Shown: positions 39,047-47,360 of the stretch, piece after piece | Numbering within the stretch: the stretch's first letter is position 1 | Layout of the letters: the number at the start of each line of letters is the position of its first letter | Program-made: the position numbers and the translations under genes | Notes under the pieces: model-generated | Database searches by the model: none | What the model was told of the DNA's origin: nothing | What the model saw: only the letters and a program-made list of their open reading frames with translations | Source of the DNA: Variovorax sp. UMC13 | GTDB lineage: Bacteria > Pseudomonadota > Gammaproteobacteria > Burkholderiales > Burkholderiaceae_C | Reading direction: 5' to 3' | DNA: 64,000 nt | Assembly: GCF_014170375.1 (NCBI RefSeq) | Contig: NZ_LZZW01000015.1 | Location: 124,001-188,000 of the forward strand

Positions 39047-39684
39047 ACGCCGCATGTCCCCTCTTCTTCGGCGCCCCGGCCCGGCGGTCCTGGCAGCTGC
39101 TGCGGCCGGCCGAGCTCCGCATCGACGTCGACCCGCGCGCCGCGGCCGCGGACGACGCCGCACTGGACGCCCTGCACCAACGCCTGCACACGCCCGGCGA
39201 CCGGCTGCACGGCCTGCCGGCCTTCGCGCTGCACGACCCCGCGCTGCGCCTGCACGTGCGCGAAGCCGACGGCGAGTTCTATGCCTATGTCGAGGACCTG
39301 CGCCGGGGCTGCCTCGCGGGCTCGACGGTCTTCAACCGGCTGGTCGAGGTCGGGCGCCGCGCCGATCCGCACCTGCGCGCGCCGCACTCGCGCTACCGGC
39401 CCGCCTACCAGCGCCGCGGCATCGCCAGGGCCGTCTACCGCTGGGCCCTGGATTCGGGCATCTGCCTGATGACCGGCGCGCGCCAGTCGCCCGGCGCCCA
39501 TGCGCTGTGGCAGAGCCTGGCGCGGGAGCACCCCCGCGGCTTCGTCGAGGTGCAGCGCAAGCAGCTGCGCTACCTGGGCCGCGACATCGCCGGGCAGGAC
39601 CTCGAACGGCTGGAGACCCGGATGTTCCTGCTGGGCCGCGGCTGGACGCTGGAAGGTTTCCGGCAGGCCACGCGGATGGACTAA
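39043..39684 (+). CDS. GNAT-like N-acetyltransferase family protein
   Basis: This 213-residue protein has, in the C-terminal half, a GNAT core pattern: acetyl-CoA binding loop YRPAYQRRGIARAVYRWAL (R/Q-x-x-G-x-A), then LMTGARQSPGAHALWQSLA. The N-terminal 100 residues are less typical. It is the last gene of the Usp/EF-G-like/GNAT operon (ATGA overlap at 39043-39046) and its stop overlaps the convergent rsmI by four bases. A protein N-acetyltransferase acting on a translation or stress protein is possible but not shown. Confidence 0.7.
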   Translation: MNAACPLFFGAPARRSWQLLRPAELRIDVDPRAAAADDAALDALHQRLHTPGDRLHGLPAFALHDPALRLHVREADGEFYAYVEDLRRGCLAGSTVFNRLVEVGRRADPHLRAPHSRYRPAYQRRGIARAVYRWALDSGICLMTGARQSPGAHALWQSLAREHPRGFVEVQRKQLRYLGRDIAGQDLERLETRMFLLGRGWTLEGFRQATRMD

Positions 39685-40625
39685 TCGGCCCGCTCGGCTT
39701 CGCTACGCAGCCGCAGCGCCGTGTCATAGAGCGCATTGCGCGGCGCGCCGCTGATCTCGGCCGCCAGCTTGACCGCGGTCTTGAGCGGCAGCTCGGCCAG
39801 CAGCAGGCGCAGCACGCGCTCGGCCTCGGCGCCGTCGTCGGCCGCCACCGCCACCGGATGCAGCACCAGCGCGAACTCGCCGCGCGTGCGGTCGCGTCCG
39901 GCCGCGAACCAGTCGGCCAGCGCCGCCGCGGCCACCGTCGCGATCTCCTCGAACTGCTTGGTGAGCTCGCGCCCGACCGTGATGCGGCGCTCGCCCAGCA
40001 CGCCCAGCGCGCGCGCCAGCGCCTCGATGCGGTGCGGCGCCTCGAGCAGCACCACGCTGCGGGTCTCGTGCGCCAGTTCGGCCACGGCCGCGTCGCGCTC
40101 GCCGGCCTTGCTCGGCAGGAAGCCCGCGAACACGAAGGCGCTGCGCTCGTCGCCGCCGTCGGCCACCAGGCCGGCGGCCTGCACCAGCGTGACCACGCTG
40201 CTGGCACCCGGCAGCGGCAGCACGCGGTGGCCGGCCGCGCGCACCGCGGCCGCCAGGCGTGCGCCGGGGTCGCTCACGCCCGGCGTGCCGGCGTCGCTCA
40301 CATAGGCGATGCGCTCACCCTGCGCCAGCCGCGCGACCACCGCCTGCGCGGCCTCGGCCTCGTTGTGCTGGTGCACCGCGAGCAGCCGCGCGCCGGGCCG
40401 GTCGATGCCGTAGGCGCGCAGCATGCCCTGGGTGTGGCGCGTGTCCTCGCAGGCGATCACGTCCACGATGTCCAGCACATGGAGCGCCCGCAGCGTGACG
40501 TCGGCCAGGTTGCCGATCGGCGTGGCGACCACGTAGAGCGTGCCCTGCGGATAATGCTGGGCACCCGCGGCATCGCGCGCGGCCGACAGGGCGGCGCCGA
40601 AAGAGGCGGGAGCGAGAGCATTCAA
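39681..40625 (-). CDS. rsmI: 16S rRNA (cytidine(1402)-2'-O)-methyltransferase RsmI
   Basis: This 314-residue SAM-dependent tetrapyrrole-methylase-fold enzyme has hallmarks LYVVATPIGNLADVTLRA near the N-terminus, ACEDTRHTQGML, SDAGTPGVSDPG and LLEAPHRI. RsmI methylates C1402 of 16S rRNA at the 2'-O. The start is a TTG (40623-40625) supported by GGAG eight bases upstream. Its first base is also the first base of the ATG of the divergent yraN gene, so each promoter lies inside the other gene. The arrangement rsmI divergent from yraN-diaA-dolP matches that of E. coli (yraL/yraN/diaA/yraP), except that lpoA is absent here. Confidence 0.95.
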   Translation of the reverse strand: MNALAPASFGAALSAARDAAGAQHYPQGTLYVVATPIGNLADVTLRALHVLDIVDVIACEDTRHTQGMLRAYGIDRPGARLLAVHQHNEAEAAQAVVARLAQGERIAYVSDAGTPGVSDPGARLAAAVRAAGHRVLPLPGASSVVTLVQAAGLVADGGDERSAFVFAGFLPSKAGERDAAVAELAHETRSVVLLEAPHRIEALARALGVLGERRITVGRELTKQFEEIATVAAAALADWFAAGRDRTRGEFALVLHPVAVAADDGAEAERVLRLLLAELPLKTAVKLAAEISGAPRNALYDTALRLRSEAERAD

Positions 40626-41044
40626 TGGGATTTCTCCAGAACTACAACAAGAAGACGGCAGGGAGCGGCGGATCGGCCACCACCAAGCAGCGCGGCGACG
40701 CGGCGGAAGACGCCGCGCTCGCCCACCTGCAGAAGGCGGGCCTGCGGCTGGTGGTGCGCAATTATCGAACCCCCGGCCGCGGTGGCGGCGAGATCGACCT
40801 GATCGTGCGCGATCCGCGCGACGGCACGCTGGTCTTCGTCGAGGTCCGGCAGCGCGCCGCCGGCACGCATGGCGGCGCGGGCGGCAGCATCACCGGGGTC
40901 AAGCAGCGGCGCATCGTCTTCGCTGCGCGACACTACCTGCTGGCGCTGCGCACGGCCCCGCCGCCGTGCCGCTTCGACGTGGTGCTGGTCGAACCCCAGG
41001 GCATCGAATGGCTGCCTGCCGCGTTCGACGCGGGAACTGCCTGA
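40625..41044 (+). CDS. yraN: YraN (UPF0102) family protein
   Basis: This 139-residue protein has the UPF0102 nuclease-like core: RGDAAEDAALAHLQKAG, NYRTPGRGGGEIDLIV and LVFVEVRQR, where the E/D/E residues match the PD-(D/E)XK-type signature. Family function is not settled; a nuclease role near the replication or recombination machinery is suspected. It is divergent from rsmI with overlapping start codons. The diaA gene follows after 65 bases. Confidence 0.93.
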   Translation: MGFLQNYNKKTAGSGGSATTKQRGDAAEDAALAHLQKAGLRLVVRNYRTPGRGGGEIDLIVRDPRDGTLVFVEVRQRAAGTHGGAGGSITGVKQRRIVFAARHYLLALRTAPPPCRFDVVLVEPQGIEWLPAAFDAGTA

Positions 41045-41109
41045 GCCCGCATCGCTCCACACCTCAGCCACACCTTTTGTTTCACCCCCCACGGCTATCA
41101 TCACCGCCC

Positions 41110-41709
41110 ATGCTCGAGCAACGCATACAGCAGCACTTCATCGACAGCGCCGACCTCAAGTACCAATCGGGCCCGGTGCTCAGCAAACCCATCTCCCAAG
41201 CGATGCAGGCCGTGCTGGCCTGCGTGACCAGCGGCGGCAAGATCCTCGCGTGCGGCGCCGGCGTGTCCGGCCTGCTGGCCGCGCAGTTCGCCTCGCAGTT
41301 CGTCGGCCGCTTCGAGCGCGAACGGCCCGAGCTGGCCGCCATCGCCCTGACAGGCGATGCCACCGACCCCACGGCCGACACCGCCGAAGCCGCCGACCCC
41401 GACCGCTTCGCGCGCCAGGTGCGCGCGCTGGGCCAGGGCGGCGACGTGCTGCTGGCGCTGAGCGTGAGCGGCAAGTCCGCCGCCGTGCTGGCCGCGGTCG
41501 AGGCCGCCCATTCGCGCGACATGACGGTGGTGGCCCTGCTGGGCGCCAACGGCGGGTCGGTCGGCCGCGCGCTGCGCGAGACCGATGTCCAGGTTTCCGT
41601 GCCGCACGAACGTGCGTTGCGCATCCATGAAATCCACCTGCTCGCGCTGCACTGCCTGTGCGACGGCGTGGACGCCCAGTTACTCGGAGAACAGGAAGCT
41701 TTCACATGA
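41110..41709 (+). CDS. diaA: DiaA/GmhA-type SIS domain protein
   Basis: This 199-residue SIS-domain protein is close in length to DiaA. The phosphosugar-isomerase-like fold is seen in GGKILACGAGVSGLLAAQFA and VLLALSVSGKSAAVLAAVE. DiaA binds DnaA and promotes its assembly on oriC; GmhA makes ADP-heptose precursor. The rsmI/yraN/dolP context favours DiaA. The stop overlaps the dolP ATG (ATGA at 41706-41709). No ribosome binding site is seen upstream of 41110. Confidence 0.85.
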   Translation: MLEQRIQQHFIDSADLKYQSGPVLSKPISQAMQAVLACVTSGGKILACGAGVSGLLAAQFASQFVGRFERERPELAAIALTGDATDPTADTAEAADPDRFARQVRALGQGGDVLLALSVSGKSAAVLAAVEAAHSRDMTVVALLGANGGSVGRALRETDVQVSVPHERALRIHEIHLLALHCLCDGVDAQLLGEQEAFT

Positions 41710-42452
41710 AGACCTCATCGATCCCCCGCCTCGTGCTGACCCTCACCGCCGGCGCCGCGCTGGCAGCCGCGCTCTCGGCCTGCGTGCCGCTGGTGGTCGG
41801 CGGGGCCGCCGTGGGCGCCGGACTGGTCGCGACCGACCGCCGCACCTCGGGCGCGCAGCTCGACGACCAGGGCATCGAGCTGCGCGCGGCCTCGCGCATC
41901 CGCGAGATCGCCAACGACCAGATGTACGTCAGCGTGACCAGCTTCAACCGCCAGATGCTGCTGACCGGCACCGTGGGCAACGCCGACGACCGCCGCCGGG
42001 CCGAAGCCGCGGTGCAGGGCGTGGACAACGTGCGCAACGTGGTCAACGAGATCCAGGTCGGCCCGTCGCGCTCCTTCCAGCAGCGCTCCAACGACACCTT
42101 CATCACCGGCAAGGTCAAGGCCTCGCTGCTGGACGCCAAGGACCTGTTCGCCAACTCCTTCAAGATCGTGACCGACAGCGGCGTGGTCTACCTGATGGGC
42201 CTGGCCACGCGGCGCGAGATCGACCGCGCCACCGACATCACGCGCGGCGTGTCCGGCGTGCAGAAGGTGGTGCGGGTGGTCGAGGTGATCACCGAAGCCG
42301 AACTCGCCAACCAGGCGACCTCGGGCGGCACGCAGCAGAACACGGCACCGGCGGCTTCGACGAACAGCAGCTCGCGCGTCCCGCTGCCGCCGATGGAGCC
42401 GCTCAAGACCGCTCCGGCCACGGGCGGCGCGACCGTCTCCCCGGTCCGCTAA
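41706..42452 (+). CDS. dolP: BON-domain outer-membrane lipoprotein DolP
   Basis: This 248-residue protein has a lipoprotein signal with lipobox LSAC (lipidated Cys C26), followed by two BON domains: VTSFNRQMLLTGTVGNADDR and VTDSGVVYLMGLATRREI, with VVRVVEVI at the second domain's end. It is longer than E. coli DolP (about 190 residues) owing to a C-terminal Pro/Thr/Ser-rich tail. DolP sits in the outer membrane and supports envelope integrity and BAM function. ATG 41706 overlaps the diaA stop; it is the last gene of the operon. Confidence 0.9.
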   Translation: MKTSSIPRLVLTLTAGAALAAALSACVPLVVGGAAVGAGLVATDRRTSGAQLDDQGIELRAASRIREIANDQMYVSVTSFNRQMLLTGTVGNADDRRRAEAAVQGVDNVRNVVNEIQVGPSRSFQQRSNDTFITGKVKASLLDAKDLFANSFKIVTDSGVVYLMGLATRREIDRATDITRGVSGVQKVVRVVEVITEAELANQATSGGTQQNTAPAASTNSSSRVPLPPMEPLKTAPATGGATVSPVR

Positions 42453-42533
42453 ACCCCGGACCCCGTTCCAGGCACACCGCAGGATCGGCTTTGCCGGGCT
42501 GCGGGTGTCGCCCTCCAGGGGGCGAGTCATTTA

Positions 42534-42549
42534 TTAAGATGCGTCTTAC
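42534..42549. promoter_or_regulatory. Palindrome at the start of the MarR operon
   Basis: TTAAGATGCGTCTTAC contains the inverted repeat TAAGA/TCTTA (arms 42535-42539 and 42544-42548), a size and form typical of MarR-family operators. It overlaps a likely -10 box TACAAT (42547-42552), and the MarR GTG start follows only nine bases after the palindrome, so the mRNA could be leaderless. Binding of the encoded MarR protein would block its own promoter. Confidence 0.65.
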
Positions 42550-42558
42550 AATCCAGAC

Positions 42559-43011
42559 GTGTCCTCCACCTCTCCCGATCCGGCGCTGTGCGCCGCGCGT
42601 CTTCGCAGTGCGGTGTCGCAACTGGCCCGGCAACTGCGCGGCGCCACGCCCGACGGCCCGAGCGTCGCCCAGCTCAGCGTGCTGGGCCAACTCCACCGGC
42701 AGGGGCCCAGCACGCCCACGGCGCTGGCGGCGCTCGAACGCGTCAAGCTGCAGTCGCTGACCCGGCTGCTCGCGACGCTCGAAGCCGAAGGCTGGATCGA
42801 CCGCAGCGCACACCCGAGCGACGGGCGCCAGTCCCTGCTGGCGCTGACCCCCGAGGGCCGGCGCCGGCTCCAGGCGCTGATGCGCGCGCGCGAGGCCGCG
42901 CTGGCCGCCGCCATCGCCGCGCTCGGTGCCGAGCAGCAAGCCCTGTTGATGCAGGCCTGCGGGCTGATCGACGGCCTCGCCGCTTCGCTCGACGGCACCG
43001 GGCCGCCATGA
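42559..43011 (+). CDS. MarR-family transcription repressor
   Basis: This 150-residue protein has a winged-helix core: LSVLGQLHRQGPSTPTALAA (helix-turn-helix), LQSLTRLLATLEAEGWIDRS and wing DGRQSLLALTPEG, flanked by dimer helices. The start is GTG 42559. Its stop overlaps the ATG of the FUSC gene (ATGA), so the two are co-translated. It probably represses this two-gene operon and responds to an aromatic or drug-like ligand, as is common in the family; the ligand is unknown. Confidence 0.9.
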   Translation: MSSTSPDPALCAARLRSAVSQLARQLRGATPDGPSVAQLSVLGQLHRQGPSTPTALAALERVKLQSLTRLLATLEAEGWIDRSAHPSDGRQSLLALTPEGRRRLQALMRAREAALAAAIAALGAEQQALLMQACGLIDGLAASLDGTGPP

Positions 43012-43973
43012 GCGGCGCCCCGGCCCTGCGGCGCCTGGCCGGCTTCTGGCGGCCGGGCCTGCCGCTGGCGGCGGCGGTGGCGCTGGCCTGGGGCCTGTCC
43101 GCCGCCCTGGGCCTGCCCGAGCGCTTCTGGTCGGTGATGAGCGTGCTGATCGTCATGCGCCCGAGCGCCGGCGCCACGCTCGACGCCGGCTGGGAACGTG
43201 TGCGCGGCACCGCGGCCGGCGCGCTGTGCGGCCTGGCGGGCCTCTTCCTGCTGCACCACGGCCTGCCCGCGCTGGCCGGCACGCTGGGCATCGTCCTGCT
43301 GCTGTCCCTGGCCGGCGCGGCGCTGCCCGGCTGGCGCAGCGCGCCGGTCGCGGCGCTGATCGTGCTCTCGGCCGAATCCCTCCCGGGCCATCCCGCGCTG
43401 CAGGTGGCGCTGCTGCGCATGCTGCAGATCGGCATCGGCGTGGGCGTGGCGCTGGCGGTCTCGACCTTCCTGTCGGAGTACCACGCGGGCGCGCGTTGCG
43501 ACGCCGGCTGCGCCGCGCTGCTGCGCGGCGTCGCGCAACGCATGGCCAGGCTGCCGCGGCCCGCGCCGGCCGACGCGGCCACGCGCGCGGCGCTGAGGCG
43601 GTTGGCGCTGCTGGCCGGCAGTGCCGACCTCGAAGCCCGCTGGTGGCGCCGGGGCACGGCCGACGGCCGTTCGCGCGCCTACCGCGACAAGGCGCGGCTG
43701 ACGGCGCGCATCGTCCAGGACGCCGTCGTGCTGGACCGGGTGCTGCGGCTGGCGCCGGACACGCCGGCCGACCGCGGCTGGCAGGACGCCGCACAGGCCG
43801 CCAGCGCGGCGGTGGCGGGCCTGGCCGAGGCGATGGCAGGCCGGGGCGACGCCGACCTGGCGGCGCTCGCGCAGCGGGCCGCCACGCCCGCGCACGCCTT
43901 GCTGGCCGCGCCGCTGCAACTGCTGCTCGACGACCTGCGCGGCCTGCAGCGCGGCCTGGGGATCAGTCCTTAG
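43008..43973 (+). CDS. FUSC-family membrane protein
   Basis: This 321-residue protein starts with a half-FUSC module: several membrane helices (GLPLAAAVALAWGLSAAL, LLLLSLAGAALPGW, VALIVL-type and IGIGVGVALAVSTFL) followed by a soluble C-terminal half of helices. FUSC members such as the AaeB type export aromatic acids; full-length proteins are about twice this size, so this is a short form. It is translationally coupled to the MarR repressor, which supports an efflux role under ligand control. The 3' end overlaps the convergent peptidase gene by 11 bases. Confidence 0.82.
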   Translation: MSGAPALRRLAGFWRPGLPLAAAVALAWGLSAALGLPERFWSVMSVLIVMRPSAGATLDAGWERVRGTAAGALCGLAGLFLLHHGLPALAGTLGIVLLLSLAGAALPGWRSAPVAALIVLSAESLPGHPALQVALLRMLQIGIGVGVALAVSTFLSEYHAGARCDAGCAALLRGVAQRMARLPRPAPADAATRAALRRLALLAGSADLEARWWRRGTADGRSRAYRDKARLTARIVQDAVVLDRVLRLAPDTPADRGWQDAAQAASAAVAGLAEAMAGRGDADLAALAQRAATPAHALLAAPLQLLLDDLRGLQRGLGISP

Positions 43974-46032
43974 CGCCGGCGCGGCCCAGGTGCCGCCACA
44001 GGAAGGCATAGCCCAGCGCGTCCATGAAGGCGGCGTCCTTGTTGTCCGTGGCCGCGCTGTGGCCGCCGTCGAGGTTCTCGTAGAAGAAGCTCGCATCGTG
44101 GCCCAGCGCCAGCATCTTCGCCTGCATCTTGCGGGCATGCGCCGGCCCCACGCGGTCGTCGCGGGTGGAGGTGGTGAACAGCGCGGGCGGATACGGCTGG
44201 CCCGCGCGCGCGTTCTCGTAGGGCGAGAAGGCCTGGATGAACTCCCATTCCTCGGGCACCTCCGGATCGCCGTATTCCGCGATCCACGAAGCACCCGCCG
44301 ACAGCTGCGTGTAACGCCGCATGTCGAGCAGCGCCACCTCGCTCACCACCGCGCCGTAGAGCTGCGGGTACAGCGTGAGCATGTTGCCCACCAGCAGGCC
44401 GCCGTTGCTGCCGCCCATCGCGCCGAGGTGCGCGGGCGAGGTGATGCCGCGCGCGATCAGGTCCTCGGACACGGCCGCGAAATCCTCGCAGCTGCGCAGC
44501 CGGTTTTCCTGCAAGGCCGCCTGGTGCCAGCGCGGGCCGTACTCCGAGCCCCCGCGCACGTTGGCGACCACATACACGCCGCCCTGCTCCAGCCAGGCGC
44601 GGCCGATGCCGCCGCCGTAGCTGGGCTGCAGCGAGATCTCGAAGCCGCCGTAGGCGTACTGCAGCGTGGGGTTCGTGCCGTCGGCCTGCAGGTCCTTCGA
44701 TGCGATCTCGAAATAGGGCACGCGCGTGCCGTCCTTGGAGGTCGCGAAGTGCTGGCCCACGCGGTAGCGCGCGGCGTCGAAGAAGGCCGGGCTGTGCTTG
44801 AGCGCCTGCGGCTCGCCCTGGCCGACGGTGCCGATGTAGAGCGTGGTCGGCTGCAGGAAGCCGCTCACGGTGAGGAAGTAGTCGTCGTTCTCGTACTCGT
44901 CGATGGCGCCCGCGTCGATGGTCGACAGCGCCGGGGCGCCGCCCAGGCCCTGGCGGGTCCAGGCCCCCGTGCCCCCGGCCGGCGGCGTGAGCAGCTCGAG
45001 CCGATTCACCACGTCGTGCATCACGTTGAGGATCAGGTGGTGGCGGGTCCATGAATGGCTGTCCAGCGCGCTGTGCGCGTCGGGCGCGAACAGCACCGTG
45101 AGTTCGCGCCGGCCCGCCATCCAGTCGTCGAAGCGCGCGGCCAGCAGCGAGCCCGCGGCGTGGGTCGCGCCGCCCACGGTCCAGTCGCTGCGCGGCTCGA
45201 CCAGCAGCCATTCGCGCGTGATGTCGACCAGCGCGTCGTCGGGCACATCGATCCTGGCCAGTGTGCCGTCGGCATGGCGCAGCCAGGTCTGGCTGTCGTA
45301 GAAGTCGATCTGGCGCGAGACGAAGTCGCGCTCGAAGCCGGGCGTGTTGTCGCGCCAGGCGCCGACCGACATGTCCTCGTGCCGGCCCTCGTAGACCACC
45401 ACGGCGCTGGCCAGCGGCGTGCCGCGTCGCCAGAGCTTGACGATGCGCGGGTAGCTGGACTCGGTCATCGAGCCGGGGCCGAAGTCGGTCGCCACGTAGA
45501 GGTGGTCGATGTCCTGCCAGGCCACCTGGCTCTTGGCCTCGGGCAGCGCGAAGCCGCCCTCGACGAAGCGCAGGGTCTGGAGGTCGAACTCGCGCAGCAC
45601 CTCGGCATCGGCGCCGCCGCGCGACAGCGAGACCATGCAGCGCAGGGGATCGGGATCGAGGCAGTCGGCGCCGTGCCAGACCCAGTTCTCGCCTTCGGCC
45701 GCGGCCAGCGCGTCGATGTCGAGCACGGTCTCCCAGGCCGGTTGCGGCAGGCGGTACTCCGCCAGCGTGGTGCGACGCCACACGCCCTTGGGATGCGCCT
45801 TGTCGCGCCAGAAGTTGTAGAAGAAGCGCGGGCCGATCTTGTCGACCATCGGGATGCGTGCCTCGGAATCGAGCACCTCGAGGATGCCCTGCCGAAGCGA
45901 CTCGAAGGCGGGCGACTGTGCGTACTGCTGCACGGAGCGCGCGTCCTGGGCGCGCACCCAGGCGAGCGGCGCATCGCCGTCGATGTCTTCGAGCCAGAGG
46001 TGGGGGTCTTGCGGTGCGGAACTGGAGGTCAT
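43963..46032 (-). CDS. Prolyl oligopeptidase family (S9A) protease
   Basis: This 689-residue cytoplasmic serine peptidase has a beta-propeller-like N-terminal domain and a C-terminal alpha/beta-hydrolase domain with nucleophile in GAMGGSNGGLLVGN, catalytic Asp in TSTRDDRVGPAHARKM and His in DGGHSAATDNKDAAF. The start HLWLEDIDGDAPLAWVRAQ is the usual S9A opening. It cleaves small proline-containing peptides; the specificity cannot be read further. It is followed on the same strand, upstream, by the dehydrogenase gene (31 bases). Confidence 0.93.
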   Translation of the reverse strand: MTSSSAPQDPHLWLEDIDGDAPLAWVRAQDARSVQQYAQSPAFESLRQGILEVLDSEARIPMVDKIGPRFFYNFWRDKAHPKGVWRRTTLAEYRLPQPAWETVLDIDALAAAEGENWVWHGADCLDPDPLRCMVSLSRGGADAEVLREFDLQTLRFVEGGFALPEAKSQVAWQDIDHLYVATDFGPGSMTESSYPRIVKLWRRGTPLASAVVVYEGRHEDMSVGAWRDNTPGFERDFVSRQIDFYDSQTWLRHADGTLARIDVPDDALVDITREWLLVEPRSDWTVGGATHAAGSLLAARFDDWMAGRRELTVLFAPDAHSALDSHSWTRHHLILNVMHDVVNRLELLTPPAGGTGAWTRQGLGGAPALSTIDAGAIDEYENDDYFLTVSGFLQPTTLYIGTVGQGEPQALKHSPAFFDAARYRVGQHFATSKDGTRVPYFEIASKDLQADGTNPTLQYAYGGFEISLQPSYGGGIGRAWLEQGGVYVVANVRGGSEYGPRWHQAALQENRLRSCEDFAAVSEDLIARGITSPAHLGAMGGSNGGLLVGNMLTLYPQLYGAVVSEVALLDMRRYTQLSAGASWIAEYGDPEVPEEWEFIQAFSPYENARAGQPYPPALFTTSTRDDRVGPAHARKMQAKMLALGHDASFFYENLDGGHSAATDNKDAAFMDALGYAFLWRHLGRAGAKD

Positions 46033-46063
46033 GCCCCAGTGTACGAAGCCTCCGGGGCGCGCC

Positions 46064-46966
46064 TCAGCGCAGCCGCGTGATCAGGCTCGAGGTGTCCCAG
46101 CGCGCGCCGCCGGCCTGCTGCACGTCGGCATAGAACTGGTCGACCAGCGCGGTCACCGGCACGCGCGCGCCGTTGCGCTTGGCCTCGTCGAGCACCAAGC
46201 CCAGGTCCTTGCGCATCCAGTCGACCGCGAAGCCGTAGTCGAACTTGCCCTGGATCATGGTCTTGCCACGGTTCTCCATCTGCCAGCTCTGGGCCGCGCC
46301 CTTGCTGATCACGCCCAGCACGGCTTCCATGTCGAGGCCGGCGCGCTGGCCGAAGGCGATGGCCTCGGACAGGCCCTGCACCAGGCCCGCGATGCAGATC
46401 TGGTTGACCATCTTCGCCAGCTGGCCCGCGCCACTCTCGCCCAGCAGCGTGACGGCGCGCGCGAAGGCCGTGGCCACCGGCTGCACCTGTGCGAAGGTGG
46501 CGGCGTCGCCGCCGCACATGACGGTGAGCGCGCCGTTCTGCGCACCCGCCTGGCCGCCGGAGACCGGCGCGTCGATGAACTGCAGGCCGCGTTCGAGCGC
46601 GGCCTTGGACAGCTCGCGCGCGACGTCGGCCGAGGCCGTCGTGTGGTCGACGAAGACCGCGCCCCGGGCCATGCCGGCGAAGGCGCCGTCGTCGCCCAGC
46701 ACCACCGAGCGCAGGTCGTCGTCGTTGCCCACGCAGCAGAACACGATCTCCGCACCGGCGGCGGCCTCGCGCGGGGTGGCGGCGCTCCGGCCGCCGAACT
46801 CGGTGGCCCAGGCGGCCGACTTGGCCGGCGAACGGTTGTAGACCGTCACGCTGTGGCCAGCCTTGGCGAGGTGGCCGGCCATGGGGAAGCCCATCACGCC
46901 CAGGCCGAGGAAGGCCACCTTGCGCGAGGGAACGGAATCGTAGGTCTTGGGGTTGAGGCTGCTCAT
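46064..46966 (-). CDS. NAD(P)-dependent 3-hydroxyisobutyrate-dehydrogenase-like enzyme
   Basis: This 300-residue protein has the beta-hydroxyacid dehydrogenase pattern: Rossmann motif FLGLGVMGFPMAGHL, substrate motif DAPVSGGQAGA and catalytic Lys in GAGQLAKMVNQ. Substrates of the family include 3-hydroxyisobutyrate, tartronate semialdehyde and gamma-hydroxybutyrate; which applies here is unknown. It lies between the peptidase and the NIPSNAP gene on the same strand with short gaps, so an operon is possible. Confidence 0.92.
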   Translation of the reverse strand: MSSLNPKTYDSVPSRKVAFLGLGVMGFPMAGHLAKAGHSVTVYNRSPAKSAAWATEFGGRSAATPREAAAGAEIVFCCVGNDDDLRSVVLGDDGAFAGMARGAVFVDHTTASADVARELSKAALERGLQFIDAPVSGGQAGAQNGALTVMCGGDAATFAQVQPVATAFARAVTLLGESGAGQLAKMVNQICIAGLVQGLSEAIAFGQRAGLDMEAVLGVISKGAAQSWQMENRGKTMIQGKFDYGFAVDWMRKDLGLVLDEAKRNGARVPVTALVDQFYADVQQAGGARWDTSSLITRLR

Positions 46967-46994
46967 GGCGCCAGCTTAAACGAGCCGTGCCGTC

Positions 46995-47300
46995 TCAGTC
47001 GAAAACCGGCCGGAAGAAGCTGCGCTCGTAGCTGAGGATGCAGCGCGTCTCCGCCGCATAGCGGAACGCGGCCTGGCACTCGGCGTCCTCGAAGGATTGG
47101 ATGCGGTAGGCCTCGTAGGCCGCCAGCGAGGGAAAGGAGAAGGAGGCCAGCGCGATGTTGTTGGCGCCTTCGGAGGGCAGCAGGTAGCCGTGGTGGATGC
47201 CGCCGAACTTGCGCACCAGCGGGATCCAGAGCCGGCCGTAGTGCTCGAATTCCTCGAGCTTGGCCGGGTCGATGACATAGCGGAGATGGCAGGTGATCAT
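46995..47300 (-). CDS. NIPSNAP family protein
   Basis: This 101-residue protein has a single dimeric alpha/beta-barrel NIPSNAP domain: start CHLRYVIDPAKLEEFEHY, then HHGYLLPSEGANNIALASF and a late RSFFRPV. These proteins have no proven catalytic role, although they often accompany catabolic enzymes. It lies 28 bases upstream of the dehydrogenase on the same strand and is probably co-transcribed with it. Confidence 0.9.
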   Translation of the reverse strand: MITCHLRYVIDPAKLEEFEHYGRLWIPLVRKFGGIHHGYLLPSEGANNIALASFSFPSLAAYEAYRIQSFEDAECQAAFRYAAETRCILSYERSFFRPVFD

Positions 47301-47360
47301 GGGGCGGTGGGTGCGGTGTGGGGAGGGCCTGCGGCGGCGCAGGGGGTCCGAGATTCTGCT

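Noticed and set aside
42403..44294. Long minus frames opposite the MarR-FUSC genes
   Set aside because: The plus strand has recognisable domains and coupled stop/start; the minus frames are compositional shadows.
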